From: Aquimarina litoralis
Lineage (GTDB): Bacteria; Bacteroidota; Bacteroidia; Flavobacteriales; Flavobacteriaceae
DNA: 64,000 nt
Assembly (NCBI RefSeq): GCF_019295435.1
Contig: NZ_WEKL01000020.1
Coordinates: forward strand, 27,528-91,527
Direction: 5' to 3'
Every line of letters starts with the position of its first letter. The stretch's first letter is position 1. Of the stretch, positions 54,972 to 64,000 are shown piece after piece. The translations under genes and the position numbers were made by a program. The notes under the pieces were generated by a model. It searched no databases, was not told the origin of the DNA, and saw only the letters and a list, made by a program, of their open reading frames with translations.

Positions 54972-57900
54972 TTATTCCCATCCTTGTTCTCCTTCTTGAA
55001 CGGTAGACTTCTTAACTTTTTCCAGATATTTCTCAAAAGTATCTAAGGTTTCTTTCTTTTTTCCTTCATGAGAATACAGTTTAAAATTCTCACATGCCGC
55101 TAGTACTTCTTCTGAAATTCCATTTTTTCTAGCCTCTTTTTGGGGAATAGAATCTTTAGTCCCCACTTTTTTAATGAGCTCGAGGATTTCTCGCTCATAG
55201 GCATCTCTATACAATATCCAATCATTATCTCCCTTTTGTCTACGAGTTAAACCATTGTATACTGTGTGAAGATATGTCAATGTATTGGAACCCATTTTTT
55301 CATATAAACCCCAGGAACGATCCACATTAAATTCTGCTCCAGCTTCTGCAGAAATACCGATAGCACCTGTAGAAAAAAGAGGGACTTCACCAAACGGTAA
55401 GGAATGTGAATGGGATTGCGAGGCATTTAGTCGAAAATATTGAAGTTGGTAATTCCCCTCTGTCTTTACCCAATCCCACTCGAGTATAACATTCATAGTA
55501 TTCAAACTTTCCAACAGACTGGCTTGTCCCGGAGCCTTTTGAGCATTCTCATATTGTCCCTTTAAATAGTTGAAAATAGTTTTAGCTTTATGAAGTGGTG
55601 TCTCTTCCTTTCCATAAAACTGTTCAATATCAGCGATGCTATCCCGAAAAGATGCTAAGCTAAGCTCCGAGAAAGAAAGGCTAGGTAATTGTACTCTAAA
55701 ATTACGATAGTCGCCGTTGTTATCCGGATTCGCATCATTTCGAACTTCTGTCTCGGTATAACTACCCATAAATTTTCCGATTTCGGGAACTTTTATAGCC
55801 ACAGATTTTCGTATTGCCGAGGTAGCTCCTTCCTTTTTGACGGTTTTCCCAACTTTGTTATCCTTATAGAAAGTGGTTTTCTTTTTTGTTTTTTGCGCAT
55901 TACCTTTGACCATTCCCCATACTCCACTCGCTTCGACTTCATGATTTTTTATACTATCTTTTACTTTTATAGGTTTTTTGCTTTTTAATGCTTCCCAATT
56001 AGCGGCATCCTCATTTGCTGCCCTAATTTCTGCTTGATCTTCATCCGTAAAGCTCTCCCCCTTCTCTTTAAGATAGGCATTCTGTAAACTCATTCTAATT
56101 TCATAAAGTTGTTGCATAATTCGTGCTACAAAGTGCTTTAAATCATCATAAGTTCCTGTAATCCCTATACTTTTACTTATTTCATATCTCGCACTAAGAA
56201 ATCTCCAGAGCGCAGTTATTTTTCCTGCTGTTCCCAAAGTTAATAACCCTCCTGCTCGTAAACGTCGATCATCCTGGACATTTATGGATCCTCTTAAGGC
56301 TACAAATATACTCGCTCCCAACTCCAGAAATTTAGCCAAAAGATCCACTGTAGCTCCCATAGAAATCTTAATTCCTAAGTTGGCACTTGACACATCATAT
56401 ACGGTGGATGCACCCAGAACTCTTTGAAAAAGGTGTAATAAAGCTTCTCCCCCTTGGCTAAAATCAAATTGGCCTGTAACAGTTTGAGCGTCTTCTTTGG
56501 CATCACCCGAGATAAAAAACGTGATCCCTTGGTTTTCTACTTCAATCGCGGCTAAATGTTTCCCAAAAACTTCTTCTGCAGCATTCTTAATGGTCATATC
56601 TACAAGACTATCAAAAGTATCATGTTGCGTATCAATAGCATTCTCCCCCAGATCCTGCGCTAAATTATTAATATGTAGGAGTAGGTTTTCTTTAATAGTA
56701 TCCACAGTTCCACTTTTTCCGTCTATGAGTTCCTGAAGTATTTCTTCATCAATCAATGCTTCATTTTCAAGCTTTTTAAAATACTCCTCAAACGGTTTAT
56801 GATAGGTATATCTCAGTTTTTGTTCTTCTCCTATGAACAAAGCAAAACTCTTTTTAACCTTTTTGAGTTTTACCAGATTTGCTTTTGCTTCCACCATGGT
56901 AAGCTCTAATTCATCAGGGTCTTCCAGTTCTAAAAATGTACTTTGTTTTGACTCATTATCCAATTCAATCTGAAGATCCTCGAGTTCCTTGTCTTCCTCT
57001 GATGATTGCGTGTTTTCTTGACCTCTGTCGATGGAAAAAGTAGTAAGTTCTTTTAAAAGTTCTTCGTCATCATATTGTTCTATTGGCGATGTTAACAACT
57101 CATTGATTTCTTCTATATGCTCTATTAATTCTGCAAACTCCGGTGCAATTTTTTGTTCGTGCTTTTCGAGAAGAGGAATGTTTCTTTTTGCCAGAACAAT
57201 AAAATGTTTTAAATAATCAATAGTCAGGTCTATAAACATAGAACCTACTGCTGCTTTTGCCTCGAATACTTTTGCAGACCCTCCCAGCACGTTGGTACAT
57301 TTTAGAACTGCTTCACGCACGTCCTCTAATGCCTTTTCGACTGGATTATTCTGATATGTAAGTTCATTTTCTAACTCTTGATCCGCTTGAAGGGTTAATT
57401 CTGACAGATCATGATCTTCATTTTTAGTTTCGTTTTTACTTTCTTCTATGTTTAATGCCTCCAATTCTAATTCGAGTTCTAGCTCTTCTTGTGGTGATAA
57501 GGCTTCAAAATATTCGATTTGATCATGAACCCCTAACGTAGAGAGCTCTTTAATTACTTCGAGATATAAATAACTAACAGCTTTGTCTTTGTTACTTAGC
57601 TTTCCTGATTTCGCTTTTCTGAACAACACTATTTTTTCCTTTATTGTTTGGAGAGCTTTTATCGTATCTTCTTTATTGCCATTTGAATTTTTATGATACT
57701 GAGCAACTGCTACATCAATACTTTTAAGAGTTGGAGATAATTTTATGTTTCTTGTAATAGGTAAGATACTAGTAATTCGTTTCCATTCTTTCTCAGACAT
57801 TAAACGCTGGATTACAGGTCGGGTTTGAATTATATTAGGAGAAGACAGCGTAGTACCATGAGATTTTGAATGAACGTCTGCACCAGAGTTCTTGGGCATT

Positions 57901-58430
57901 TCATCTTTCGTTTTTATTCTTAATGCCTTTGCACCCATTACATCCGCCTCTTTTTCTAACTTGACATCATCATTAATAGGTGTTTTCCCTTTAAACTGCA
58001 TGGTAGGTTTTACTCTGCCTTGTTTTTGTTGTACTACATGCCAGGCTTCGTGAGGCAAATGTTTTTCTTGTCCTGGTGCCAAGTGGATATCCGTACCTTG
58101 GGCATAAGCAAGAGCTCGTAGTTGAGCGGGTTTGTTGGAGTTGTAATGTACTTTCACGTCATTCATGCTATACCCAGATAGCGTTTCGATGCCTGCTTTT
58201 AGTTTATCGGGTAGGCCTGTATTATTTCTCCCAAATATTTTTTGATCGGTTTTTTGTTGGATAGGAGTATTAGGATCACCACCACCTATAGCAGATCGCA
58301 GCTTTCTTTGTGTTATGGTAGCCGGTCGGTTATCAACAATCATGGCTTCGCCTCCGGTACTGGGTTCTTGTTGTACACACTGCCCAGTTTCTTGTTGGGG
58401 TTCTTGGGTTTTTTCTATAGATGCTTTCAT
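54972..58430 (-). CDS. Large DUF4157 effector-like protein (1152 residues)
   Basis: The N-terminal leader contains DNRPATITQRKL (33-44), then a PIQQK tag. The DUF4157 domain (~75-170) has a zinc-protease-like HEAWH at 127-131 and downstream LEKEAD. A second tag, PVIQRL, marks the start of the large C-terminal region. That region (~215-1152) has an acidic, leucine-rich stretch near 315-360, long helical segments, and a possible membrane-interacting part around 690-790 (LLAKFLELGASIFVALRGSI). No known toxin fold is recognised. DUF4157 proteins with such leaders are often eCIS-associated effectors. Confidence 0.75.
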   Translation of the reverse strand: MKASIEKTQEPQQETGQCVQQEPSTGGEAMIVDNRPATITQRKLRSAIGGGDPNTPIQQKTDQKIFGRNNTGLPDKLKAGIETLSGYSMNDVKVHYNSNKPAQLRALAYAQGTDIHLAPGQEKHLPHEAWHVVQQKQGRVKPTMQFKGKTPINDDVKLEKEADVMGAKALRIKTKDEMPKNSGADVHSKSHGTTLSSPNIIQTRPVIQRLMSEKEWKRITSILPITRNIKLSPTLKSIDVAVAQYHKNSNGNKEDTIKALQTIKEKIVLFRKAKSGKLSNKDKAVSYLYLEVIKELSTLGVHDQIEYFEALSPQEELELELELEALNIEESKNETKNEDHDLSELTLQADQELENELTYQNNPVEKALEDVREAVLKCTNVLGGSAKVFEAKAAVGSMFIDLTIDYLKHFIVLAKRNIPLLEKHEQKIAPEFAELIEHIEEINELLTSPIEQYDDEELLKELTTFSIDRGQENTQSSEEDKELEDLQIELDNESKQSTFLELEDPDELELTMVEAKANLVKLKKVKKSFALFIGEEQKLRYTYHKPFEEYFKKLENEALIDEEILQELIDGKSGTVDTIKENLLLHINNLAQDLGENAIDTQHDTFDSLVDMTIKNAAEEVFGKHLAAIEVENQGITFFISGDAKEDAQTVTGQFDFSQGGEALLHLFQRVLGASTVYDVSSANLGIKISMGATVDLLAKFLELGASIFVALRGSINVQDDRRLRAGGLLTLGTAGKITALWRFLSARYEISKSIGITGTYDDLKHFVARIMQQLYEIRMSLQNAYLKEKGESFTDEDQAEIRAANEDAANWEALKSKKPIKVKDSIKNHEVEASGVWGMVKGNAQKTKKKTTFYKDNKVGKTVKKEGATSAIRKSVAIKVPEIGKFMGSYTETEVRNDANPDNNGDYRNFRVQLPSLSFSELSLASFRDSIADIEQFYGKEETPLHKAKTIFNYLKGQYENAQKAPGQASLLESLNTMNVILEWDWVKTEGNYQLQYFRLNASQSHSHSLPFGEVPLFSTGAIGISAEAGAEFNVDRSWGLYEKMGSNTLTYLHTVYNGLTRRQKGDNDWILYRDAYEREILELIKKVGTKDSIPQKEARKNGISEEVLAACENFKLYSHEGKKKETLDTFEKYLEKVKKSTVQEGEQGWE
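57950..58215 (-). repeat. DUF4157 cassette DNA repeat, copy 1
   Basis: This stretch encodes the DUF4157 core and is highly similar at DNA level to 60010-60300, 61575-61885 and 63795-64000. Bounds are approximate, set by eye where similarity fades. Confidence 0.75.
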
Positions 58431-58555
58431 TGTTATATATGTTGTGATACAACTCCCTATGGAATAATTGTATTTAAATCTATTGGTTATCTTTTTAAAA
58501 AGTAAGCTTAACCTCGGTTATATCTAGGTGTCATTAAGTAAAATCCCTATTGAAC

Positions 58556-60496
58556 TTAAATCATTTCATCTTGGAGAGACTTATTCCTTCTTTCCACCGC
58601 TCTGTTCCATTCTTCGTTTAATGTTTTATCTAGATTAGCGATGTCATATATTTTTACATCCAATTTTGTTAATAGTGTCCTGTCTTCTAAAACAATCCCT
58701 TGTTCTCCATCAATTGTTAATGCTCCCGGTAAATTTTCTTGCCCGTCATCCAGTCCTAATGTCTTTCCAGGTGTTATTGTAGGTGCTTTCTTTCCTCTCA
58801 AAACCATCATGATCCATTTTTTATGGTCGTTAGAAATTACTCTTCTAGAACCTGGCTTTTCCTTTTTAAGTCCTACATCTGCAACGATACTATATTCATT
58901 AACCTCATCCACTAACTTAAAAAAGAATTCTTCCCAATCTTTCGCGATGTTCACATTCGAAAGATTTGGCCTTGCTTCGTACGGTAATGCTAGTATCCAA
59001 TCTTCGACCTTTGTCTTAGCCAGATGAATTAGTAAGTTTTTTGGGGATGCATCACTCCCTAAATAATTAGAACTACCTAATTGCTGAGCTAGTAAATATT
59101 GAATTAGTAAAGTAACAAATCCCACCATAGCATCTACATAACCATCTAGCTCCATTATGTCGTCTAAATCTGTTAAATCATATCCCTGATCAACATTCCT
59201 ACTCAATAGCTGTTCTATCTGAGTTCTTTTACTTTTAGCAATCTCTACAGGTTTTTTATACATTGCTAATATCGCCTTACCTATTGGTGATTTCTGCACT
59301 CTTTCCATATGTGCCATGCGTTCTCTTTCTTCTGTAAATAAGGTCGGGATTTCGGAAGGAAGCACTCCCGAAGAAGTTTGGAGATAGACATGTGGATGAA
59401 ATTTTGAAATTTCTGTAACGAATGATTTCAATTCTTCATCCTTTTCTACTAATTTATGAAGTGCCTTAACAGGTACTCCGGTATACAAATTAGGTGTTGG
59501 GGCAGATAAAGAGTTAGAGGTCTTTTGTAGCGATTTTTCCGAGGCATCATTCGCATGAGTTTTAAGAGCTCCAGCAATATTTTCCATAGTTTTACCTGAG
59601 GATTCTTCTCGTTCTTCTAAGGCTGGTGTTCGATATTCTATGTTGGACATTGACGGAAGTTTATCACTATTGATATATCCTTTTTTATACAAACTATTAA
59701 TCAATTGTCGATGTTGTATGGAATGATTTCCATGATCTGCTGTAACTTCAAAATAACCGTTTTTATCTTCCCCGTAAGACCTCCCATAGCCCAATCCCCC
59801 TCCTAAATACCTTTCGATTTGAAAAAGATCATCTTCTGTAATTCTGGAATCTGTTTTTTTTACTATTTTTTTCTTGGGATTCCCATATACAGGAATATCT
59901 AATTCTACCTCAAATCCAGTCTTTAGTTGTACCGGCGTTTTACTATTACTCAAACCGCCATGATCCTGTAATTTTAATTTCGTGTTGAATGATGGTTTTT
60001 TTTGAAGAGCTTTAGCACCCATCAAATCCGCCTCTTTCTCTAGCCCTGTGTCGTCATTAATAAAAACTTTACTCTTAAGTTGTCTAGTTGGTTTTACCCG
60101 TCCCTGTTTTTGTTGCACCACATGCCAGGCTTCGTGAGGTAGATGTTTCTCTTGCCCTGGTGCCAGGTGGATATCGGTACCCTGTGCATAGGCATGCGCT
60201 TGTAGTTGGGTTGGTTTGCTGGAGTTGTAATGTACTTTTACATCATCCATACTATAACCCGATAGGTTTTCGATGCCGGTTTTTAGATTGTCTGGTAAGC
60301 CTGTGTTGTTTTTCTTTCGTTGGATCGGATTATTGATGTCATCAGCACTTCCCATCGCAGATTGTAATTTTCGTTGTATTGCTATAGCCGGTCGGTTATC
60401 TGCAATTGCAGCATTTCCACCGGTACTGGGTTCTTTTTGTACCCGTTGTACTATGTCTTTTTCGGAATTTTGTACATTTTCTAATGGTGCTTTCAT
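58556..60496 (-). CDS. DUF4157 effector-like protein, paralogue of 62114-64000
   Basis: The protein has 646 residues. [12 protein letters not shown] is at 33-44, a PIQRK tag at 57-61, and DUF4157 at ~65-170 with HEAWH (121-125). A second tag, TPVQLKTG, marks entry to a ~440-residue C-terminal domain shared with the gene at 62114: [60 protein letters not shown] and GEQGIVLED. The GxExEL start and IEYR segment faintly recall GS-like/amidoligase folds, low confidence. No signal peptide, consistent with loading into a contractile injection particle rather than Sec export. Confidence 0.75.
   Translation of the reverse strand: MKAPLENVQNSEKDIVQRVQKEPSTGGNAAIADNRPAIAIQRKLQSAMGSADDINNPIQRKKNNTGLPDNLKTGIENLSGYSMDDVKVHYNSSKPTQLQAHAYAQGTDIHLAPGQEKHLPHEAWHVVQQKQGRVKPTRQLKSKVFINDDTGLEKEADLMGAKALQKKPSFNTKLKLQDHGGLSNSKTPVQLKTGFEVELDIPVYGNPKKKIVKKTDSRITEDDLFQIERYLGGGLGYGRSYGEDKNGYFEVTADHGNHSIQHRQLINSLYKKGYINSDKLPSMSNIEYRTPALEEREESSGKTMENIAGALKTHANDASEKSLQKTSNSLSAPTPNLYTGVPVKALHKLVEKDEELKSFVTEISKFHPHVYLQTSSGVLPSEIPTLFTEERERMAHMERVQKSPIGKAILAMYKKPVEIAKSKRTQIEQLLSRNVDQGYDLTDLDDIMELDGYVDAMVGFVTLLIQYLLAQQLGSSNYLGSDASPKNLLIHLAKTKVEDWILALPYEARPNLSNVNIAKDWEEFFFKLVDEVNEYSIVADVGLKKEKPGSRRVISNDHKKWIMMVLRGKKAPTITPGKTLGLDDGQENLPGALTIDGEQGIVLEDRTLLTKLDVKIYDIANLDKTLNEEWNRAVERRNKSLQDEMI
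60010..60300 (-). repeat. DUF4157 cassette DNA repeat, copy 2
   Basis: Homologous to copy 1, encoding [14 protein letters not shown] through the [14 protein letters not shown] block. Bounds approximate. Confidence 0.75.
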
Positions 60497-60611
60497 TGTT
60501 TTTTTACTTCATTTATTAAAATTAATAGCTGTTAAATGCACAGATTATAAATCCAGGTGATCCGGATATTCGCAATAAAACACTTGGTAGGATCAGCATA
60601 ACCAATGCTGT

Positions 60612-62072
60612 TTACAAATTAGTCCATCCTTTCAAATTTTTTATAATTTCTGAATCCATGTATTCCCCAATATTGTCTTTAGTTATATTTTTCAATTCGA
60701 CATATTCTATAACTTCTGGAGGGATAACCTTATTTATTTTCTGTGTACTATATACAGCGTCTTGTATATCTGGCACCCATGCTTGATCGGCAAATTTAAA
60801 TCTTAAAACAGCGACATCGTCTGCACGATCTTTTGAGTTAACATTTGAATATTTGGTAATATATTTAGATATAGTGTCGTAGGATATAGTAGCATAAACA
60901 TCCTCTCCAGAATTCATTATTTCCATATACTCAGTTAACTCGATGATTTTATGTAATTCTTCACTTGTTAAGTTTTCATTATCCTTGGTTTCTTCGAAAA
61001 TAGGCTTTACTGTCCTATACCAAAATTGTGATCTAGTGAGTTCCGTAAATTCTCCATCAAGGAAGCCTGATCGCCCAGCAGACCTGGGAGGAACAAGTCC
61101 ATCTTTTCTAATACTAGGGAGGTTTTCTAGTTTGGTAACATGGTACCTGTATTCTAATGAGGTAAATCCTCTTCCCGCATTTTTCAAATATTCAGTTACT
61201 GTAACAATTACGTCCTCCTTACTCCCTTCTAGAGTCCTAGGAAAATTAGCCCCGGTTAATTCATACAATGAACCATTTTCTGCTATACTTAAATCTAGAG
61301 TATCTAGAAGTTCTGGTGTAATAATTCTTTGTAAAAACTTAGGCATTTCTTTGCCTCCCCATTCTACATAAAATTCTTTCAATTGATTTATATTTTCTAT
61401 AGCAAACTGCTCTTCTAGGCAAATATTGATTTTAAGTTGTATAGGTGCACCTGTATTTACTGTATCTGAAACTACTCCCTTTCGATTATTCAAAACGTCA
61501 AAACGATCTTTTATAACATCTTTACTCTGGAAAGAAGAATTCTTAGCCTCGGTATTATGATTTTGTCCAAACTTACCTTCTAAAGCTTTTTCACCCATCA
61601 CATCCGCTTCCTTTTCTAACACTCTATTATCGTTGATGTTAACCTTGCCTTTTAACTGCATCGTAGGTTGTACCCGTCCTTGTTTTTGCTGCACCACATG
61701 CCAGGCTTCGTGCGGTAGATGCTTTTCTTGTCCCGGTGCCAGATGGATATTGGTGCCTTGTGCATAGGCATGGGCTTGTAATTGGGCCGGCTTGCTGGAG
61801 TTGTAATGTACTTTTACATCATCCATGCTATAGCCGGAGAGGTTTTCGATACCGGATTTAAGATTAGTTGGAAGACCTGTGTTATTCGTCCTTTGTTGGA
61901 TAGGTGTTTTTCCCTGTTCAATATTCTCTATTCCTGATTTTAATTTGCGCTGTAGTGTAGTAATCTGTCGGTTATCCTGAATAGTAGCACTTCCATTGGT
62001 AACAAACCCTTTTTGTGTTCCTAGAAGCACCTTTTCTCGTGGCTGCAGAGTGGTATAAATTTTCGACCTCAT
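60612..62072 (-). CDS. DUF4157 effector-like protein with ART/DarT-like C-terminal motif
   Basis: The protein has 486 residues. The leader has DNRQITTLQRKL (33-44) and a PIQQR tag; DUF4157 spans ~65-165 with HEAWH (121-125). A second tag, APIQLK, is near 210. The C-terminal part contains YRYHVTKLENLPSIRKDGLV (His312), which resembles the start of ADP-ribosyltransferase-like folds such as DarT and RNA 2'-phosphotransferase (H-x-T near N-L-x-x-I-x-x-x-G-L), and ends with an INKVIPPEVIEYVE segment of the kind often closing such domains. An ADP-ribosylating toxin is a reasonable hypothesis, not proven. Confidence 0.72.
   Translation of the reverse strand: MRSKIYTTLQPREKVLLGTQKGFVTNGSATIQDNRQITTLQRKLKSGIENIEQGKTPIQQRTNNTGLPTNLKSGIENLSGYSMDDVKVHYNSSKPAQLQAHAYAQGTNIHLAPGQEKHLPHEAWHVVQQKQGRVQPTMQLKGKVNINDNRVLEKEADVMGEKALEGKFGQNHNTEAKNSSFQSKDVIKDRFDVLNNRKGVVSDTVNTGAPIQLKINICLEEQFAIENINQLKEFYVEWGGKEMPKFLQRIITPELLDTLDLSIAENGSLYELTGANFPRTLEGSKEDVIVTVTEYLKNAGRGFTSLEYRYHVTKLENLPSIRKDGLVPPRSAGRSGFLDGEFTELTRSQFWYRTVKPIFEETKDNENLTSEELHKIIELTEYMEIMNSGEDVYATISYDTISKYITKYSNVNSKDRADDVAVLRFKFADQAWVPDIQDAVYSTQKINKVIPPEVIEYVELKNITKDNIGEYMDSEIIKNLKGWTNL
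61575..61885 (-). repeat. DUF4157 cassette DNA repeat, copy 3
   Basis: Homologous to copies 1, 2 and 4. It encodes [20 protein letters not shown] through the LEKEADVMGEKAL block. Bounds approximate. Confidence 0.75.
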
Positions 62073-62113
62073 CGTTGACTATCTATTTATAAATTAATAA
62101 CTCCCTATCTGTT

Positions 62114-64000
62114 TTAAGATTCTCCTTCAAGAATATTTTTAACTTCATCTAGATACTTAATTGTTTTTTCTATAAATGTTTTATCTTGACTTACTGCTTC
62201 ATCTAGTTTAGTAAATAACAGGTTCATTTGTTTTATATAGAAAGGTTTTTTGATTGACTTTTTTTCGAAAGCATCTTTAAGCAATGTACTTGTTTCTTTT
62301 ACTTTTTCTTTTAATTCTTCCCATTCTGGCAATGGAAGCGAAAAATCGACTTCAGAAGTTGTGGTGGATTTCATACGTCTTTCTTTTGCTAATTCCCATT
62401 CATTTCTAAGCATTTCTGCGATCTTATCAATAGCGTACGGATCATCTATTTTAGAATTATTATATCGATCTTCCAGGACAATACCATGCTGTCCACCAAA
62501 ACTCAACTCCCCACTCTGACCCTCATCTTCTTTATCCAACCCTAAAGGATTTCCTGAATTTATAGTTGTTACTTTCTTTGTAGTTTGATTAAACAATCCT
62601 AACACCCAAGTTGTCGGATCAGGTGATAACACCTTTTTAATATTTTGTTGCGATTCTCTAGGTTTTAATTTCCTTCTAGTTATTAAATCGTGCTCTTTAA
62701 TGACTTTTGGTAGTTTGATTGATAATAGCGTTTTCCAAAATTTACCTACACCTTCTTCTGCCATGAATGGTCTTATGGCGTCTGGCAATGCCCGTAACGA
62801 AGTCTTTACTGGAGTTTTAGAAAGATACGGCAACAGGGCTTTGGATGTTACACCTTCTGACAAATAGTTAGTTTGTTGTAATTCATATCCAAATATATAT
62901 TGTGCTAGTAAGAGGATCCATCCTTTAACCGCTTCTATTTCTTCCTTTGTGACATTTTTATTTTGCTTAGAGCATAGTTTAACCACTAATTCACTTAATC
63001 CTTTTACTACCTCTACTGAACTTATTAAAATATCAGCTATAACAGAAGGAGTTGGTGATTTTTTATTCTTTATCATCCTATCACCTCCTTCTTTAAAAAA
63101 CTCCTCCATTTCTGAAGGTAAAACCCCTGTATTTGTCTGTATAAGAATGTTTGGCTTTATATTTGTAAGTTCCTTTATAATTTTCGTACCCTCAGAATCA
63201 CCTTTCAATAATTTTTCTAAAGATTCTACAGGAACACCGGTATAAAGATTCTCAACAGGTGATTTTAACGTATTCATCTTGTTGCTCGTAGCCTTATTAG
63301 CAGTATCCTGAGCATGATGTTGTATATCACCAGCCATTTTATGAAACCAATAATTTTCTCCTCTCTTTCTTTCTTCAAATGGTCTACTTCTATATTCTAT
63401 ATTAGTCATTGCCTCAGGTTTAAATTTATCCCAATTCGATAAATATCCTTTTAATTTTAAATGCTTGATTAAGCTTGAATGTACTGTTTGATATTCTCCG
63501 TGATCGGCAGAAATATCATACAAATCATCCTGACTCACTCCATATTTGACTCCATACTTCAATCCTCCACCCAAAAAATTTCGTAGCTGTTCATAATCCG
63601 TGCCTGTTAGTCCTTTTCCATAAGATTTTTTACTGAAATTTGGGGCATTTGATTTTTCATATTCAACCTTACCATATACGGGTACATGTAATTCTAGTTC
63701 TATGCCTGTTTTTCGTTGGATAGGTGTTTCCCTGTTCACAGCACTACTATTGGTCCATTTTTTTTGATTATCAATATTGTGGCTTTTATTTTGTAGGGCT
63801 TTTACTCCCATAACATCCGCCTCTTTCTCTAGACCTACATCATCGTTAATAGGTGTTTTTCCTTTAAACTGCATGGTTGGCTTCACCCGTCCCTGTTTTT
63901 GTTGTACGACATGCCAGGCTTCATGCGGCAAATGCTTTTCTTGTCCAGGTGCCAGGTGGATATCAGTGCCTCGTGCATAGGCGTGTGCTTGTAGCTGTGC
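62114..64000 (-). CDS. DUF4157 effector-like protein, truncated by the window edge
   Basis: The frame is open to 64000: the codons before the ATG at 63931 encode [20 protein letters not shown], so the true start lies outside. The visible part has DUF4157 with HEAWH at its start, LEKEADVMG, then a PIQRK tag and a C-terminal domain paralogous to 58556-60496 ([70 protein letters not shown]). The last ~80 residues are extra, helical and lysine-rich. It lies 41 bp upstream of 60612-62072. Confidence 0.75.
   Translation of the reverse strand, partial: AQLQAHAYARGTDIHLAPGQEKHLPHEAWHVVQQKQGRVKPTMQFKGKTPINDDVGLEKEADVMGVKALQNKSHNIDNQKKWTNSSAVNRETPIQRKTGIELELHVPVYGKVEYEKSNAPNFSKKSYGKGLTGTDYEQLRNFLGGGLKYGVKYGVSQDDLYDISADHGEYQTVHSSLIKHLKLKGYLSNWDKFKPEAMTNIEYRSRPFEERKRGENYWFHKMAGDIQHHAQDTANKATSNKMNTLKSPVENLYTGVPVESLEKLLKGDSEGTKIIKELTNIKPNILIQTNTGVLPSEMEEFFKEGGDRMIKNKKSPTPSVIADILISSVEVVKGLSELVVKLCSKQNKNVTKEEIEAVKGWILLLAQYIFGYELQQTNYLSEGVTSKALLPYLSKTPVKTSLRALPDAIRPFMAEEGVGKFWKTLLSIKLPKVIKEHDLITRRKLKPRESQQNIKKVLSPDPTTWVLGLFNQTTKKVTTINSGNPLGLDKEDEGQSGELSFGGQHGIVLEDRYNNSKIDDPYAIDKIAEMLRNEWELAKERRMKSTTTSEVDFSLPLPEWEELKEKVKETSTLLKDAFEKKSIKKPFYIKQMNLLFTKLDEAVSQDKTFIEKTIKYLDEVKNILEGES
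63795..64000 (-). repeat. DUF4157 cassette DNA repeat, copy 4 (cut by edge)
   Basis: Homologous to the other three cassettes and continuing beyond the window. Bounds approximate on the left. Confidence 0.7.

Noticed and set aside
1..64000. CRISPR array, tRNA, rRNA, insertion sequence or integrase
   Set aside because: None could be recognised: no spaced identical repeats, no transposase-like product and no cloverleaf seen by eye. A tRNAscan/Infernal run would be decisive.

Overview
The window comes from a marine, polysaccharide-degrading member of the Bacteroidota, most likely family Flavobacteriaceae (an Aquimarina/Zobellia-type organism). The support is low GC, SusC/SusD pairs, C-terminal type IX secretion (T9SS) sorting domains, TAnnTTTG-type promoters, and red-algal galactan (agar/porphyran) hydrolases. 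The genus is inference. No tRNA, rRNA, insertion sequence or CRISPR array was seen.

Layout. 1-712: 3' end of a YdeP-like molybdopterin oxidoreductase. 757-8080 (minus): a four-gene operon of 'planctomycete-type' proteins (PSCyt1/DUF1549/DUF1553 cytochrome, DUF1501, NHL propeller, DUF2231-cytochrome-LRR), divergent from a PhoD-like phosphoesterase. 10123-14159: galK-galT-lacI facing a Nudix-winged-helix regulator across a 37-bp perfect palindrome. 14335-34252: an agar/porphyran utilisation locus with two GH16 lipoproteins, a small T9SS protein, SusC, SusD, a surface glycan-binding lipoprotein, a GH86 and a GH16 enzyme with CBM6 and T9SS modules, then KDG kinase and KDPG aldolase. 34378-49851 (minus): two copies of a module [TPR-HTH sensor, alpha/beta-hydrolase-degenerate cyclase-AraC fusion, giant T9SS protein]. 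50175-54158: small envelope genes and a signal-less amidase. 54451-64000 (minus): an array of four DUF4157 proteins with near-identical N-terminal cassettes and different C-terminal regions, the architecture of effectors linked to extracellular contractile injection systems (eCIS). The array continues past the right edge.

How the genes work together. SusC/D and the lipoprotein should capture and import galactan oligosaccharides cut by the GH16 and GH86 enzymes. GalK/GalT process D-galactose. KdgK/Eda finish the 2-keto-3-deoxy-sugar branch used for 3,6-anhydro-L-galactose; the earlier enzymes of that branch are not in the window.

Main new observations. (1) A 16-bp box, two GTYYA half-sites 11 bp apart, lies upstream of six transcription units: the cytochrome operon, PhoD, a small T9SS protein, susC, a GH16 gene and an FG-GAP/ASPIC protein. 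It sits exactly 33 bp (32 once) before a TAnnTTTG-like -7 element, which defines a candidate galactan regulon reaching well beyond the SusCD core. (2) A different 37-bp element, 21-22 bp before a perfect TAnnTTTG, precedes three units next to the toxin array (lipoprotein/membrane pair, amidase, membrane protein). (3) The DUF4157 effector array includes one C-terminus with an ART/DarT-like motif and a pair of paralogues with an unrecognised domain.
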